Assembly: GCF_036014195.1 (NCBI RefSeq)
Contig: NZ_CP107918.1
Span: 4,340,001 to 4,404,000 of the forward strand
From: Streptomyces sp. NBC_00442
Lineage (GTDB): Bacteria > Actinomycetota > Actinomycetes > Streptomycetales > Streptomycetaceae
Length of the DNA stretch: 64,000 nucleotides
Direction of reading: 5' to 3'
Part shown: positions 26,132 through 34,659 of the stretch, piece after piece
Numbering within the stretch: position 1 is the first letter of the stretch
Layout of the letters: each line of letters starts with the position of its first letter
Made by a program: the position numbers and the translations under genes
The notes under the pieces: generated by a model
What the model was told of the DNA's origin: nothing
The model's database searches: none
Seen by the model: only the letters and a program-made list of their open reading frames with translations

Positions 26132-27712
26132 ATGCGCGGGGACCTGGAGTGGGGCACGATCGCGAAGCTGGTGCGGAGCGCCGCCGAGCGGTACGGCGAC
26201 CGGGAGGCGGTCGTCGAGGGCCGCGGCCGGATCTCGTACGCGGAGCTCGGCGAGCGCGTGGAGCGCGCGGCGGCGGCGTGCGTCGCGGCCGGGGTGGAGC
26301 CGGGCGACCGCGTCGCGCTGTGGGCGCCCAACACCGCGGACTGGATCGTCTCGGCGCTCGGCGCGGTGAGCGCGGGCGCGGTGCTCGTGCCGCTGAACAC
26401 ACGGTTCAAGGGCGCGGAGGCCGCGTACGTCCTGGAAAGCAGCCGCGCCAAGCTGCTGTTCATCACCGGCACCTTCCTCGGCACGTCCTACGTCGCCTCG
26501 CTGCGCCGCGCCACGGCCCAGGGGAGCGGCACGGGCCCGCTGCCCTCGCTCCCGCACCTGGAGCAGGTGGTGGTCCTCTCGGACGACGCACCCGACAGCT
26601 TCCGCACGTGGAAGGACTTCCTGGCCGGCGGCGAGGGCGTATCGGCCGCCGAGGTGACGGCACGCGCCGAGGCGCTCTCCCCGTCCTCCCCCTCCGACAT
26701 CGTCTACACCTCCGGCACCACCGGCCGCCCCAAGGGCGCGGTGATCACCCACGCCCAGACCCTGCGGTGCTATGCGATCTGGGCGGAGCTCGCGGGCCTT
26801 CGCGCGGGCGACCGCTATTTGATCGTGAACCCGTTCTTCCACACCTTCGGCTACAAGGCGGGCATCATCGCCTGCCTCATGCGGGGCGCGACGATGGTGC
26901 CGCAACCGGTGTTCAACGTCGACACCGCGCTCGCCAACATCGCCGCCGAACGCATCTCGGTCCTGCCCGGCCCGCCCACCCTCCACCAGGCGCTCCTCGA
27001 CCATCCCTCCCGCGACCAGCACGACCTGAGCGCCCTGCGCCTCGTGGTGACCGGCGCCGCGGTGGTGCCGCTGCGCCTGGTCGAGCGGCTGCGGACCGAA
27101 CTGGGAGTGGACACCGTCCTGACCGCGTACGGCCTGTCCGAGGCGAGCGGCATCGTCACGATGTGCCGCCGCGGCGACCCGGCACAGGTCATCGCCTCGA
27201 CCTCGGGCCGCGCGATACCCGGCACCGAGATACGCGTCCTGGCCGAGCCGGGCGAACCGGGCGAGATCCAGGTACGCGGATTCAACGTGATGCGCGGCTA
27301 CTTCGAGGACGCGGCGGAAACGACCCGGACCATCGACACCGACGGCTGGCTGCACACCGGGGACATCGGCGTCCTGGACCCCGCGGGCAACCTGCGCGTC
27401 ACCGACCGGATCAAGGACATGTTCATCGTCGGCGGCTTCAACGCCTACCCGGCGGAAATAGAGCAACTCCTCGGCCTGCACCCGGAGGTGGCCGACGTGG
27501 CCGTGATCGGCATCCCGGACCCCCGCCTCGGCGAAGTCGGCCGCGCCTACGTGATCCGTCGCCCCGGCTCCCCCTTGACGGCGGACGACCTGATCGCCTG
27601 GTCCCGCCGCGAGATGGCCAACTACAAGGTACCGAGGGAGGTCGAATTCGTGGCCGAACTCCCGCGCAACGCGAGCGGGAAGGTCGTGAAGGGAGAGCTG
27701 CGGGGGAGGTGA
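26132..27712 (+). CDS. FadD3-like acyl-CoA ligase
   Basis: AMP-forming acyl-CoA synthetase of 526 aa. Motifs: P-loop YTSGTTGRPKGAVITH, FFHTFGYKAGI, VLPGPPTLHQALLDHP, LTAYGLSEASG, HTGDIGVLD, RIKDMFIVGGFNAYPAEIE and the catalytic Lys in NASGKVVKGEL. Several stretches closely resemble M. tuberculosis FadD3, the ligase for the hexahydroindanedione propionate (HIP) left from steroid rings A/B; I base this on memory of FadD3. It would activate a cyclic or branched acid for β-oxidation. ATG at 26132 follows the operator by 21 bp and has GGGGAGGG upstream. Confidence 0.9.
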   Translation: MRGDLEWGTIAKLVRSAAERYGDREAVVEGRGRISYAELGERVERAAAACVAAGVEPGDRVALWAPNTADWIVSALGAVSAGAVLVPLNTRFKGAEAAYVLESSRAKLLFITGTFLGTSYVASLRRATAQGSGTGPLPSLPHLEQVVVLSDDAPDSFRTWKDFLAGGEGVSAAEVTARAEALSPSSPSDIVYTSGTTGRPKGAVITHAQTLRCYAIWAELAGLRAGDRYLIVNPFFHTFGYKAGIIACLMRGATMVPQPVFNVDTALANIAAERISVLPGPPTLHQALLDHPSRDQHDLSALRLVVTGAAVVPLRLVERLRTELGVDTVLTAYGLSEASGIVTMCRRGDPAQVIASTSGRAIPGTEIRVLAEPGEPGEIQVRGFNVMRGYFEDAAETTRTIDTDGWLHTGDIGVLDPAGNLRVTDRIKDMFIVGGFNAYPAEIEQLLGLHPEVADVAVIGIPDPRLGEVGRAYVIRRPGSPLTADDLIAWSRREMANYKVPREVEFVAELPRNASGKVVKGELRGR

Positions 27713-27890
27713 GCGGGCCGGATCGCGCGGCGCCGGCGGCTGCGTGGTCGTTGGCCGTGCGGGGAGGCAGCCCGTTCCCCGGACCGGCGATGATCACACC
27801 TTGTTAGCCTCTTGGCAGCGATGTGCCCGGACCCCCGGGACGCTCACACGCGCGCACTGATCAGAGCCGCGCTCACGAAGGAGAGACTCG

Positions 27891-28418
27891 GTGACGGGCC
27901 GTCTCAAGGGCATGTGGAAACGCTTCCGGGACCGCCGCATGGGGACCGAATACCCGGACAGCGGCGTCACTCCGCTTCCCGCCTGGCAGGTCAAAGAGGC
28001 GTTGATGGCGCTCAATGGCACCGGTGTGCCGTTCCGCGTACGGACCGCTTTCGGCGGGGAGAAGGCCCATGTGGTGGCGGAGTGGCAGATCGTGCTGCCC
28101 GCGATGGGGGACTCCGTCTCGGCAGAGAAGGTGGAGCGGTCCATGAAGACCCGCATGCGGCTGGCCCCCGCCGTGCGCGAGGTGCACGTACTCGACGAGG
28201 TGCGTGAGGTGGGGCTGGTGGGGGACCCGCCCCGGCGGACCCTGTCGCGCCGATGGAGCCGCGGACCGTACGTCGGGCGGCAGTGGTGGTGGGAAAAGGG
28301 TCCGGACGGCCGTCGCCACAAGGTGGTCATCTTCGACTCGCGGGACATGCGTGATCCCCTGCGCAACACCGTCCTGGAGGCGGGCTGGACCTGGCGTGGG
28401 GTAATGCGGCTGAGGTGA
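27891..28418 (+). CDS. Conserved actinobacterial hypothetical protein
   Basis: Basic protein of 175 aa with no signal peptide or membrane segment. It opens with a positively charged stretch (GRLKGMWKRFRDRRMG), has a central MALNGTGVPFRVRTAFGGEK segment and ends with aromatic-rich RQWWWEKGPDGRRHKVVIFD. I do not recognise a function. The GTG start at 27891 is preceded by AAGGAGAG. The gene is followed by a strong hairpin that also faces the afsS 3' end. Confidence 0.7.
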   Translation: MTGRLKGMWKRFRDRRMGTEYPDSGVTPLPAWQVKEALMALNGTGVPFRVRTAFGGEKAHVVAEWQIVLPAMGDSVSAEKVERSMKTRMRLAPAVREVHVLDEVREVGLVGDPPRRTLSRRWSRGPYVGRQWWWEKGPDGRRHKVVIFDSRDMRDPLRNTVLEAGWTWRGVMRLR

Positions 28419-28446
28419 CGGTCCCCGCGCTGTCGGAGAGCGAAGG

Positions 28447-28500
28447 CCGGCCGCGATGCGGGACCGCTCCCCCCCCGGGGTGGTCCCGCATCGCGGCCGG
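28447..28500. terminator. Long hairpin terminator between the 27891 gene and afsS
   Basis: A perfect 19-bp stem (28447-28465 with 28482-28500, beginning CCGGCCGCGATGCGGG) with a 16-nt C/G-rich loop. It is placed to end both the plus-strand hypothetical gene and the minus-strand afsS transcript. Confidence 0.85.
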
Positions 28501-28565
28501 TCGTGTGCCTCGGCCGCGGCGGCTCCCCTCCCGCGCCGCCGCGGCCGTCCCCCGCTCGGATGGGT

Positions 28566-28769
28566 CTACTGCACCTGCGACCGGTGCGGCTCGGACGTGG
28601 CGTGCTGGTCGAGCGGCGTGATAGGCGGCTCGTCCGTGGCGTGCTGGTCGAGTGTGAGGACGGGGCTGCCGGTGGCGTGCTGGTCGAGCGTGGCGATGGC
28701 GGGCTGGTCCGTGGCGTGCTGGTCCTGAGGCGTGACGATCGGCGGCTCGTTCTTCTTCACGTCGCCCAT
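28566..28769 (-). CDS. afsS: AfsS (AfsR2-type) small regulator with DQHAT repeats
   Basis: Peptide of 67 aa directly downstream of afsR on the same strand. In S. coelicolor, afsS is switched on by phosphorylated AfsR and stimulates antibiotic production. Four repeats of a ~13-residue unit, each with the pentapeptide DQHAT (residues 16-20, 29-33, 41-45, 54-58), separated by Pro/Thr-rich spacers; hydrophilic and probably disordered. ATG at 28769 is chosen over ATG at 28778, which would sit directly on the GGGAG ribosome-binding site. S. coelicolor AfsS is 63 aa with similar repeats, so this copy may carry one more spacer or repeat. Confidence 0.93.
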   Translation of the reverse strand: MGDVKKNEPPIVTPQDQHATDQPAIATLDQHATGSPVLTLDQHATDEPPITPLDQHATSEPHRSQVQ

Positions 28770-28942
28770 GAATCTCATCTCCCGTTGAAGACGCTGCCTG
28801 ATGCTCGGCGAAACCGTCCGGCCACTCCCCCGAGGGTGGCCGGACGGACTTGCCAGGGCCGGCCCGAACAGCGGCCGGCCTCCCCGCCGGCCCCGGTGCC
28901 CCCCGACACGACGGGCCGACATCCATGAGCATGCCGGGTGCC

Positions 28943-28961
28943 GATAAACGTTCAATGAACG
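28943..28961 (-). promoter_or_regulatory. Predicted AfsR-binding direct repeats of the afsS promoter
   Basis: On the minus strand two heptamers, CGTTCAT and CGTTTAT, start 11 nt apart, the usual spacing for SARP-family binding sites. About 10 bp further is CATGCT, a possible -10. The site lies just after the afsR stop codon (28977), so afsS has its own promoter inside the 207-bp gap (28770-28976). Confidence 0.6.
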
Positions 28962-28976
28962 CCCCGGCGGGATTCG

Positions 28977-31949
28977 TTAAGCGGCCGCCACGGGGCTGAG
29001 CAGGGTGCGGACCTGGGCGGCCTCGGGGGAGCCGAGCTCCTCGAAGATGGCCAGCGCGTCGCGCCAGCAGACCTGAGCCCGGCCGGCGTGCCCGATGTCG
29101 GCGAGCGCCCGGCCGAGCACGGTCAGCACATTGCCGCGCCGCCACTCGCCGCCGATGCCGCGCAGCACCGTGAGCGCCATCTCGGCGTTGGCCGCGGCCT
29201 GCGCGGGCCGCCTGCCCGCGAGGTCGACCTCCGCGAGCCGGAACAGCGTCATGCCCTCCCACAGGCGCTGCCTGCTGTCGCGGAACACGGCGAGCGCCTC
29301 GTGGAGACGCTCGGCGGCCGCGGACAGGGTGCCGCTCTGGGTGAGCGCGAGCCCCAGCGCGTACCGGGCGTTGGCGCCGCGCAGCTCGTGACCCATCGCG
29401 TCGTAGATGGCGAGGCCCTCCTGGGCCAGGGTCACCGCGCTCGCGGTGCGTCCCATGGCCAGGTGGATCCGGGACAGGTTGCACAGCGCGCTCGCCTCGC
29501 CGGGCCGGTTGTCGTCGGCCCGGAACGCGTCGATGGCGCGCGTCAGATGGGTCTCGCCGTCGGTGTGCCGGTTCTGGTAGAGCGCGATGATCCCGCGGGC
29601 GTTGGAGGCCCAGCACAGCGGCAGCGGATCCTGCGTGGGGGCCGCGAGGCGCATGGCTTCCTGGGCCTCGCGGTCGGCGGGTTCGAAGCGGCCCGCCAGC
29701 TGGTGCACATTGGCGAGCGTCATCACCGCACGGCCCTCGGCCCGGGTGTCGGCCACGGTGCGGGCCGCCTCACGGACGGCCTCCGCGGTCGCCTCGTACT
29801 GCCGGGAGTTGGCGCCGGACTCGCCCAGGTCGAGCGCCGCGTACAGGAGGTCGACGGCGCGGCGCAGGGTGCGCGGCCCCGACTGCTGGCGTACGCAGGC
29901 GAGCAGCGGGTCGGCCTCGGAGTACAGCCAGTCCTGCGCCGAGCGGCGGTCGCCGAACGCGAGCCCCCGGTGCGCGGTCGGCTCCAGGTGGTCCACGAGG
30001 CGGTCCCCGGGCCGTTCGAGCGCGTACACGCCGGCCGCCGTCGCCAGGTAGAAGTCGAGCAGCCGCGACATCGCCGACTCCCGCTCCGCCGCCGGAAGGT
30101 CCGGGCGTTCGGCGCAGGAACGGGCGTAGAGGCGTACGAGGTCGTGGTAGCGGTAGCGGCCGGGCGCCGCGGACTCCACCAGGCTGGTGTCGACCAGGGA
30201 CTCCAGGATGTCCTCGGTCTCCTGCTCGGGCAGGTCGAGGACGGCGGCCGCGGCCGCGAGCGAGATGTCGGGCCCGTCGGGCAGCCCGAGCAGGCGGAAC
30301 GCACGGGACTGGGCGGGCTCCAGATGCCCGTAGCCGAGCTCGAAGGTCGCCTTGACCGCCAGGTCGCCGGCCTGGAGTTCGTCGAGGCGGCGGCGCTCGT
30401 CCGCGAGCTTCGCGGCGAGCACCGAGACCGTCCAGGTGCGGCGCGAGGCGAGCCGGGACGCGGCGATGCGGATGGCGAGCGGCAGGAAGCCGCAGGCGGC
30501 GACCACGTCGAGGGCCGCCTCGCGCTCGGCGGACACCCGCTCCACGCCGACGATCCTGGTGAACAGCTGGAGCGCCTCGTCGGGGGACATCACATCCAGG
30601 TCGACGAGGTGCGCGCCGGCGAGGTCGACCATCCGGATGCGGCTGGTGACCAGCGCCGCGCATCCGGCGGTGCCCGGAAGCAGCGGCCGGATCTGGGCCG
30701 CGTCACGGGCGTTGTCGAGCAGGACCAGGACCCGGCGGCCGTCGAGCGTGGAGCGGAACAGGGCGGCCCGCTCCTCCAGCGAGTCCGGGATCGCCGAGTC
30801 CGGGGTGCCGAGCGCGCGCAGGAACGCGCCGAGGACGGTGTCCGGTTCCGCGAAGTGCGACCCCGCACCCTGGAGGTCGACGTACAGCTGGCCGTCGGGG
30901 AAGCAGGGCCGGGCGGCGTGGGCGACGTGCACGGCGAGCGTGGTCTTGCCGACACCCCCGATGCCGGCGAGCGCGGAGACCGCCATCACCGTCGTCTCGG
31001 CGCCGGCGAGCCGCGCGGTGAGCTCGCGCACGAAGGAGTCGCGTCCCGTGAAATCCGGTACGGAAGCGGGCAGTTGGGCCGGCCGCATCGGGGCGGGAGC
31101 GGCCGCCGCTGCTCCGGTGCCGGCCCCGGCCCCGGTTCCGGCGGGCCTGCGGGCCAGGTCCTCGTCGGCGCGCAGGATGCGCTGCTGGAGGCGGGCCAGT
31201 TCGGGCCGCGGGTCCACGCCGAGTTCGTCGGCGAGCAGCCGCCGGGTGTCCGCGTACACGGCGAGGGCCTCGGCCTGGCGGCCGCTGCGGTACAGGGCCA
31301 GCATCAGGAGTTCGCGCAGGCGCTCGCGCAGCGGATGGGCGGCGGTCAGCGCGGTCAGTTCGGAGACGGCCTCGGCGTGGCAGCCGGCCTCCAGGTCCAT
31401 GTCGAGGCGCGCCTCGATGAGCTGGAGGCGCCATTCGCCGAGCCGGGTGCGCTGGTTCTCGGCGTAGGGACCGGGCACGTTGGCCAGGGGCTCGCCGTCC
31501 CAGTGGGCGAGCGCGGCGTTCAGCAGGTGGCGGGACCGGGCCTGGTCGCCGCCGGCCCGCGCCTTCTCGGCGGCCGTGGCCAGCTCCTGGGCGCGGGTGA
31601 GGTCGAGGGCGCCGGCGGCCGCCCGGATCGCGTACCCCCCGGACTCGCTGACCAGGACGCCGGGGCCGAGGATCTTGCGCAGCCTGGAGGCGTACGTACG
31701 GATCGCGGCCAGGGCCTGCGAGGGCGGCTCGTCGCCCCAGATGGCGTCGATGAGTTCGGAGGCGGTGGCCGTGCGGCCGTCGCGCAGCAGCAGGGCGGCG
31801 AGCAGGGCGCGCTGCTGGGGGGAGCCGGACGGCAGGAGCTCCTCGTCCCGCCAGGCCCGCACGGGTCCGAGTACGCCGAAGCGGAGTCCGGCGCCGGTCG
31901 CCTCCGGAGCGCGCTGCTGCGGTACGCGTGGCCCGCCGTCACGGTCCAT
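28977..31949 (-). CDS. afsR: AfsR, SARP-family global regulator with NB-ARC ATPase
   Basis: Pleiotropic regulator of 990 aa (S. coelicolor AfsR is 993 aa as I recall). Order of domains: OmpR/SARP winged-helix DNA-binding domain (about residues 22-115, starting LRFGVLGPVRAW), bacterial transcriptional activation domain (about 120-265), NB-ARC ATPase (P-loop ALAGIGGVGKTT near residue 330), and C-terminal TPR repeats (about 650-980). Phosphorylated by AfsK in response to signals such as SAM, it activates afsS. ATG at 31949 follows GGGGGCAGGA. The sequence is intact. Confidence 0.97.
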   Translation of the reverse strand: MDRDGGPRVPQQRAPEATGAGLRFGVLGPVRAWRDEELLPSGSPQQRALLAALLLRDGRTATASELIDAIWGDEPPSQALAAIRTYASRLRKILGPGVLVSESGGYAIRAAAGALDLTRAQELATAAEKARAGGDQARSRHLLNAALAHWDGEPLANVPGPYAENQRTRLGEWRLQLIEARLDMDLEAGCHAEAVSELTALTAAHPLRERLRELLMLALYRSGRQAEALAVYADTRRLLADELGVDPRPELARLQQRILRADEDLARRPAGTGAGAGTGAAAAAPAPMRPAQLPASVPDFTGRDSFVRELTARLAGAETTVMAVSALAGIGGVGKTTLAVHVAHAARPCFPDGQLYVDLQGAGSHFAEPDTVLGAFLRALGTPDSAIPDSLEERAALFRSTLDGRRVLVLLDNARDAAQIRPLLPGTAGCAALVTSRIRMVDLAGAHLVDLDVMSPDEALQLFTRIVGVERVSAEREAALDVVAACGFLPLAIRIAASRLASRRTWTVSVLAAKLADERRRLDELQAGDLAVKATFELGYGHLEPAQSRAFRLLGLPDGPDISLAAAAAVLDLPEQETEDILESLVDTSLVESAAPGRYRYHDLVRLYARSCAERPDLPAAERESAMSRLLDFYLATAAGVYALERPGDRLVDHLEPTAHRGLAFGDRRSAQDWLYSEADPLLACVRQQSGPRTLRRAVDLLYAALDLGESGANSRQYEATAEAVREAARTVADTRAEGRAVMTLANVHQLAGRFEPADREAQEAMRLAAPTQDPLPLCWASNARGIIALYQNRHTDGETHLTRAIDAFRADDNRPGEASALCNLSRIHLAMGRTASAVTLAQEGLAIYDAMGHELRGANARYALGLALTQSGTLSAAAERLHEALAVFRDSRQRLWEGMTLFRLAEVDLAGRRPAQAAANAEMALTVLRGIGGEWRRGNVLTVLGRALADIGHAGRAQVCWRDALAIFEELGSPEAAQVRTLLSPVAAA

Positions 31950-32109
31950 TCCTGCCCCCTGTACCCCCGTACTCCTGTGTGTGGCCCCCGCCAGTCTGCC
32001 CTGTCCGGAGGGGTCGCGTCAGCAACGGGTGACGCTCTGCACAAGGCCTCGACACATGCCCTTCACACACATCGCGGGCCCGGTGGTTCCCCGAAGCGCA
32101 CGCGACTTA

Positions 32110-32124
32110 CTGACGGATCGTCAG
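32110..32124. promoter_or_regulatory. Operator copy 8, CTGACGGATCGTCAG
   Basis: Perfect 6+3+6 palindrome in the 196-bp divergent region between afsR and the amidohydrolase, 21 bp before the latter. Its left arm CTGACG, a 17-bp spacer and TACCGT (32133-32138) would make a plausible -35/-10 pair. Confidence 0.75.
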
Positions 32125-32145
32125 ATTCGGTCTACCGTAGGACAC

Positions 32146-33381
32146 ATGGAGACCGAGCGCACGGATACCTTCCCGAAGATCATCTCGGTGGACGACCACA
32201 CGGTGGAGCCCCCCACCGTCTGGCAGGACCGCCTCCCGTCCAAGTACCGGGACATCGGCCCGCGCATCGTCCGCGCCCCCTTGAAGGAAATGACGTTCCT
32301 CGGCGGCAAGTTCGCGCCGGTCATGGGCGCCAAGGGCGACGACGGGCCGGTCGGCGACTGGTGGGTGTACGAGGACCTGCACCGCCCGCTGACCCGCCTC
32401 GACACGGCGGTCGGCTACGACAGGGACGAGATCCGGCTCGAAGTCATCACCTACGAGCAGATGCGCAAGGGCTCGTACGACGTGACGGCACGCCTCGCCG
32501 ACATGGACGTGAACCACGTCCAGTCCGCGCTCTGCTTCCCCACCTTCCCCCGCTTCTGCGGCCAGACCTTCACCGAGGCGTCCGACCGCGAACTCGGGCT
32601 GCTCGCGGTGCGGGCGTACAACGACTGGATGGTGGAGGAGTGGTGCGGCCCCGACGCCCACGGCCGTCTCATCCCGCTCACCCTGATCCCGCTGTGGGAC
32701 GCCGGCCTCGCCGCCGCCGAGGTCCGCCGCAACGCCGCACGCGGGGTGCGCGCGGTGGCCTTCTCCGAGATACCGCCGCACCTGGGACTGCCGTCCATCC
32801 ACACCGACGCGTGGGACCCCTTCCTCGCGGCGTGCGACGAGACCGGCACGGTCATCGCCATGCACATCGGCTCGTCCAGCAAGATGCCCTCCACCTCACC
32901 GGACGCACCACCGGCCGTCGGCTCGACGATCACCTTCGCCAACTGCTGCTTCTCGATGGTCGACTGGCTGATGAGCGGCAAGTTCGAACGCTTCCCCAAC
33001 CTGAAGATCATGTACGCGGAGGGCCAGATCGGCTGGATCCCGTACATCCTGGAGCGGGCGGACGTGGTGTGGGAGGAGAACCGGGGCTGGGGCGGCGTCG
33101 CGGACAAGGTCCACCGCCCCCCGTCCGAACTCTTCACCGAGCACGTCTACGGCTGCTTCTTCGACGACGCGTTCGGCCTCCGCAACCTGGACGCGATCGG
33201 CGTCGCCAACGTCCTGTACGAGACGGACTACCCGCACTCGGACTCGACGTGGCCCAAGTCCAAGGAGGTCGGCGAGGCGCAGATGGGGCACCTGGCGGGG
33301 GATGTGGTGGAGCGGATCGTGCGGGGCAACGCGATCGAGCTTCTCGGGCTTACGCCCGGGGGGTTGTGGGCGGGGGAGTAG
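32146..33381 (+). CDS. Amidohydrolase-2 family metal-dependent hydrolase
   Basis: TIM-barrel protein of 411 aa of the ACMSD/amidohydrolase-2 group, which hydrolyse or decarboxylate ring-cleavage and related acids. The N-terminal metal motif is degenerate (KIISVDDHTVEPP, DxH instead of HxH); further candidate ligands are His in VIAMHIGSSSK and Asp in ETDYPHSDSTWP. Such proteins are abundant in actinobacterial steroid and terpenoid gene clusters, often without a known substrate. ATG at 32146 is 21 bp after a perfect operator, which places it in the regulon. The longer in-frame ORF from 31480 runs through afsR antisense and is a shadow. Confidence 0.88.
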   Translation: METERTDTFPKIISVDDHTVEPPTVWQDRLPSKYRDIGPRIVRAPLKEMTFLGGKFAPVMGAKGDDGPVGDWWVYEDLHRPLTRLDTAVGYDRDEIRLEVITYEQMRKGSYDVTARLADMDVNHVQSALCFPTFPRFCGQTFTEASDRELGLLAVRAYNDWMVEEWCGPDAHGRLIPLTLIPLWDAGLAAAEVRRNAARGVRAVAFSEIPPHLGLPSIHTDAWDPFLAACDETGTVIAMHIGSSSKMPSTSPDAPPAVGSTITFANCCFSMVDWLMSGKFERFPNLKIMYAEGQIGWIPYILERADVVWEENRGWGGVADKVHRPPSELFTEHVYGCFFDDAFGLRNLDAIGVANVLYETDYPHSDSTWPKSKEVGEAQMGHLAGDVVERIVRGNAIELLGLTPGGLWAGE

Positions 33382-33451
33382 GCGGGGGCGCGGAGGAACC
33401 CGGGCCCGGCGGGACCCCGCACACCCGCAACCCCGCCGGGGCCCCCGGGGC

Positions 33452-33721
33452 TCAGCGCCCGGCCGCGTAGGAGACGAAGGCGGCCCAGGTGCGCGGGGTG
33501 ACGCCGAGGCGGTCGCCTTCGGGGGTCTTGGAGTCGCGGATGTGGATGGTGGTGGGGCAGGCGGCGATCTCTACGCAGTCTTCGCCGTCACTGCTGCTGC
33601 TGTAGCTGCTCTTGAACCACGTCGCGGCGACCTCGACGCAGTCGTTGCCGTTGCTGCTGTCGCTGTAGGTGCTCTTGAACCACGTCAGCTCGGTGCTTTC
33701 GACGGCGGACTCGCGGATCAT
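33452..33721 (-). CDS. DUF397 protein with duplicated core
   Basis: Protein of 89 aa. DUF397 proteins are small partners of XRE-family regulators in Streptomyces. Here the family core occurs twice in tandem: TWFKSTYSDSSNGNDCVEVA (residues ~13-32) and TWFKSSYSSSSDGEDCVEIA (residues ~34-53), then the usual IHIRDSKTPEG and W-AFVSYA ending. DUF397 proteins normally have one core. Start ATG at 33721 overlaps the XRE stop (ATGA). Confidence 0.9.
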   Translation of the reverse strand: MIRESAVESTELTWFKSTYSDSSNGNDCVEVAATWFKSSYSSSSDGEDCVEIAACPTTIHIRDSKTPEGDRLGVTPRTWAAFVSYAAGR

Positions 33722-34548
33722 GTTTCTCCCAGCACTCGCTCGATGAAGGCCCGTGATTCCCCTGGCGTGAGAGCCTGGGCCCGGATGATGCCATAGCGCA
33801 GTTCCAGGATACGAAGCTGGCACGGATCTGAGATCGGCCGACCACCGAATTTGCCATCCCCACGACCTACCGCTGAGCCGTTGCCGAACTTCAGCACCTC
33901 GATCATGCCGGCCGTCCCGGGGTGGTCGCCGCGGGACGTCGGCATCACCTGGAGTTCCACGTTCGGCAACTCTGCCAACACTAGGAGCCGTTGGAGCTGC
34001 TGGCGAAGAACCGTGCTCCCTCCGATCGGTCGCCGCAGCGTCACTTCCTCCTGGACGAAGCTGAGCTCGGGGCCAGGCGTGCGATCGAAGACGGAACCAC
34101 GGGCGACCCTCGCGGAGACCATCCGCTCCAGTTCGCCCGACGAATAGGCGGGCCTTCGTGTTCGCAGGAGCGCCCGCGCGTACTCCTCCGTCTGCAACAG
34201 CCCATGGATGTTGTGGTTGGCGTACATGCACAACTCCACCGCCTGCCCCTCCAGTTTGGCCAGTTCGCGAACCGTCTTCGGGTATCGGGCCACGGCGACG
34301 TCCTTCTTCATCGCCGAGAGCCTGCCGCCCGCCCCCAGTACCTCGTCCGCCTGGTCGAGGTACTCGGAGCGGGGGATCCGCCGCCCGCCCTCCACCTTGT
34401 AGACCAAGTCCTCGCCGTACCCAATCGCCGCACCGAACTCCGCCGCCGTCAACCCGGCGGTCTCGCGCCAGAGTTTGAGCTGGCGCCCCACCGTCGCCGC
34501 CACCGCACACGCCTCGTCGTCCGGGTCCACGCCCCAGTCGTCACTCAT
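33718..34548 (-). CDS. XRE-family regulator with DUF5753-type sensor domain
   Basis: DNA-binding protein of 276 aa: helix-turn-helix near the N-terminus (LKLWRETAGLTAAEFGAAIG, VYKVEGGRRIP) and a C-terminal domain with GLLQTEEYARALLRTRRP and LPNVELQVMPTSRGDHPG. Paired with the DUF397 gene through an ATGA overlap and divergent from the HATPase gene at 34660, a standard Streptomyces regulatory trio linked to development and antibiotic control. ATG at 34548 has CGGAGG 9 nt upstream; GTG at 34554 is the alternative. Confidence 0.92.
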   Translation of the reverse strand: MSDDWGVDPDDEACAVAATVGRQLKLWRETAGLTAAEFGAAIGYGEDLVYKVEGGRRIPRSEYLDQADEVLGAGGRLSAMKKDVAVARYPKTVRELAKLEGQAVELCMYANHNIHGLLQTEEYARALLRTRRPAYSSGELERMVSARVARGSVFDRTPGPELSFVQEEVTLRRPIGGSTVLRQQLQRLLVLAELPNVELQVMPTSRGDHPGTAGMIEVLKFGNGSAVGRGDGKFGGRPISDPCQLRILELRYGIIRAQALTPGESRAFIERVLGET

Positions 34549-34659
34549 CCGCACCCACCTCCGAGCAAAGCCGTACCCCCGGACACTCGGGACGCCACCG
34601 GACAGAGCCGGGACAGAAACTCTGCGTACTCACCCGATCACTGGTCAGGGTAGGCGCGC

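Noticed and set aside
29088..33470. Plus-strand open frame of 1460 codons
   Set aside because: It runs antisense through afsR and then in another frame of the amidohydrolase gene; composition is typical of high-GC shadow frames.
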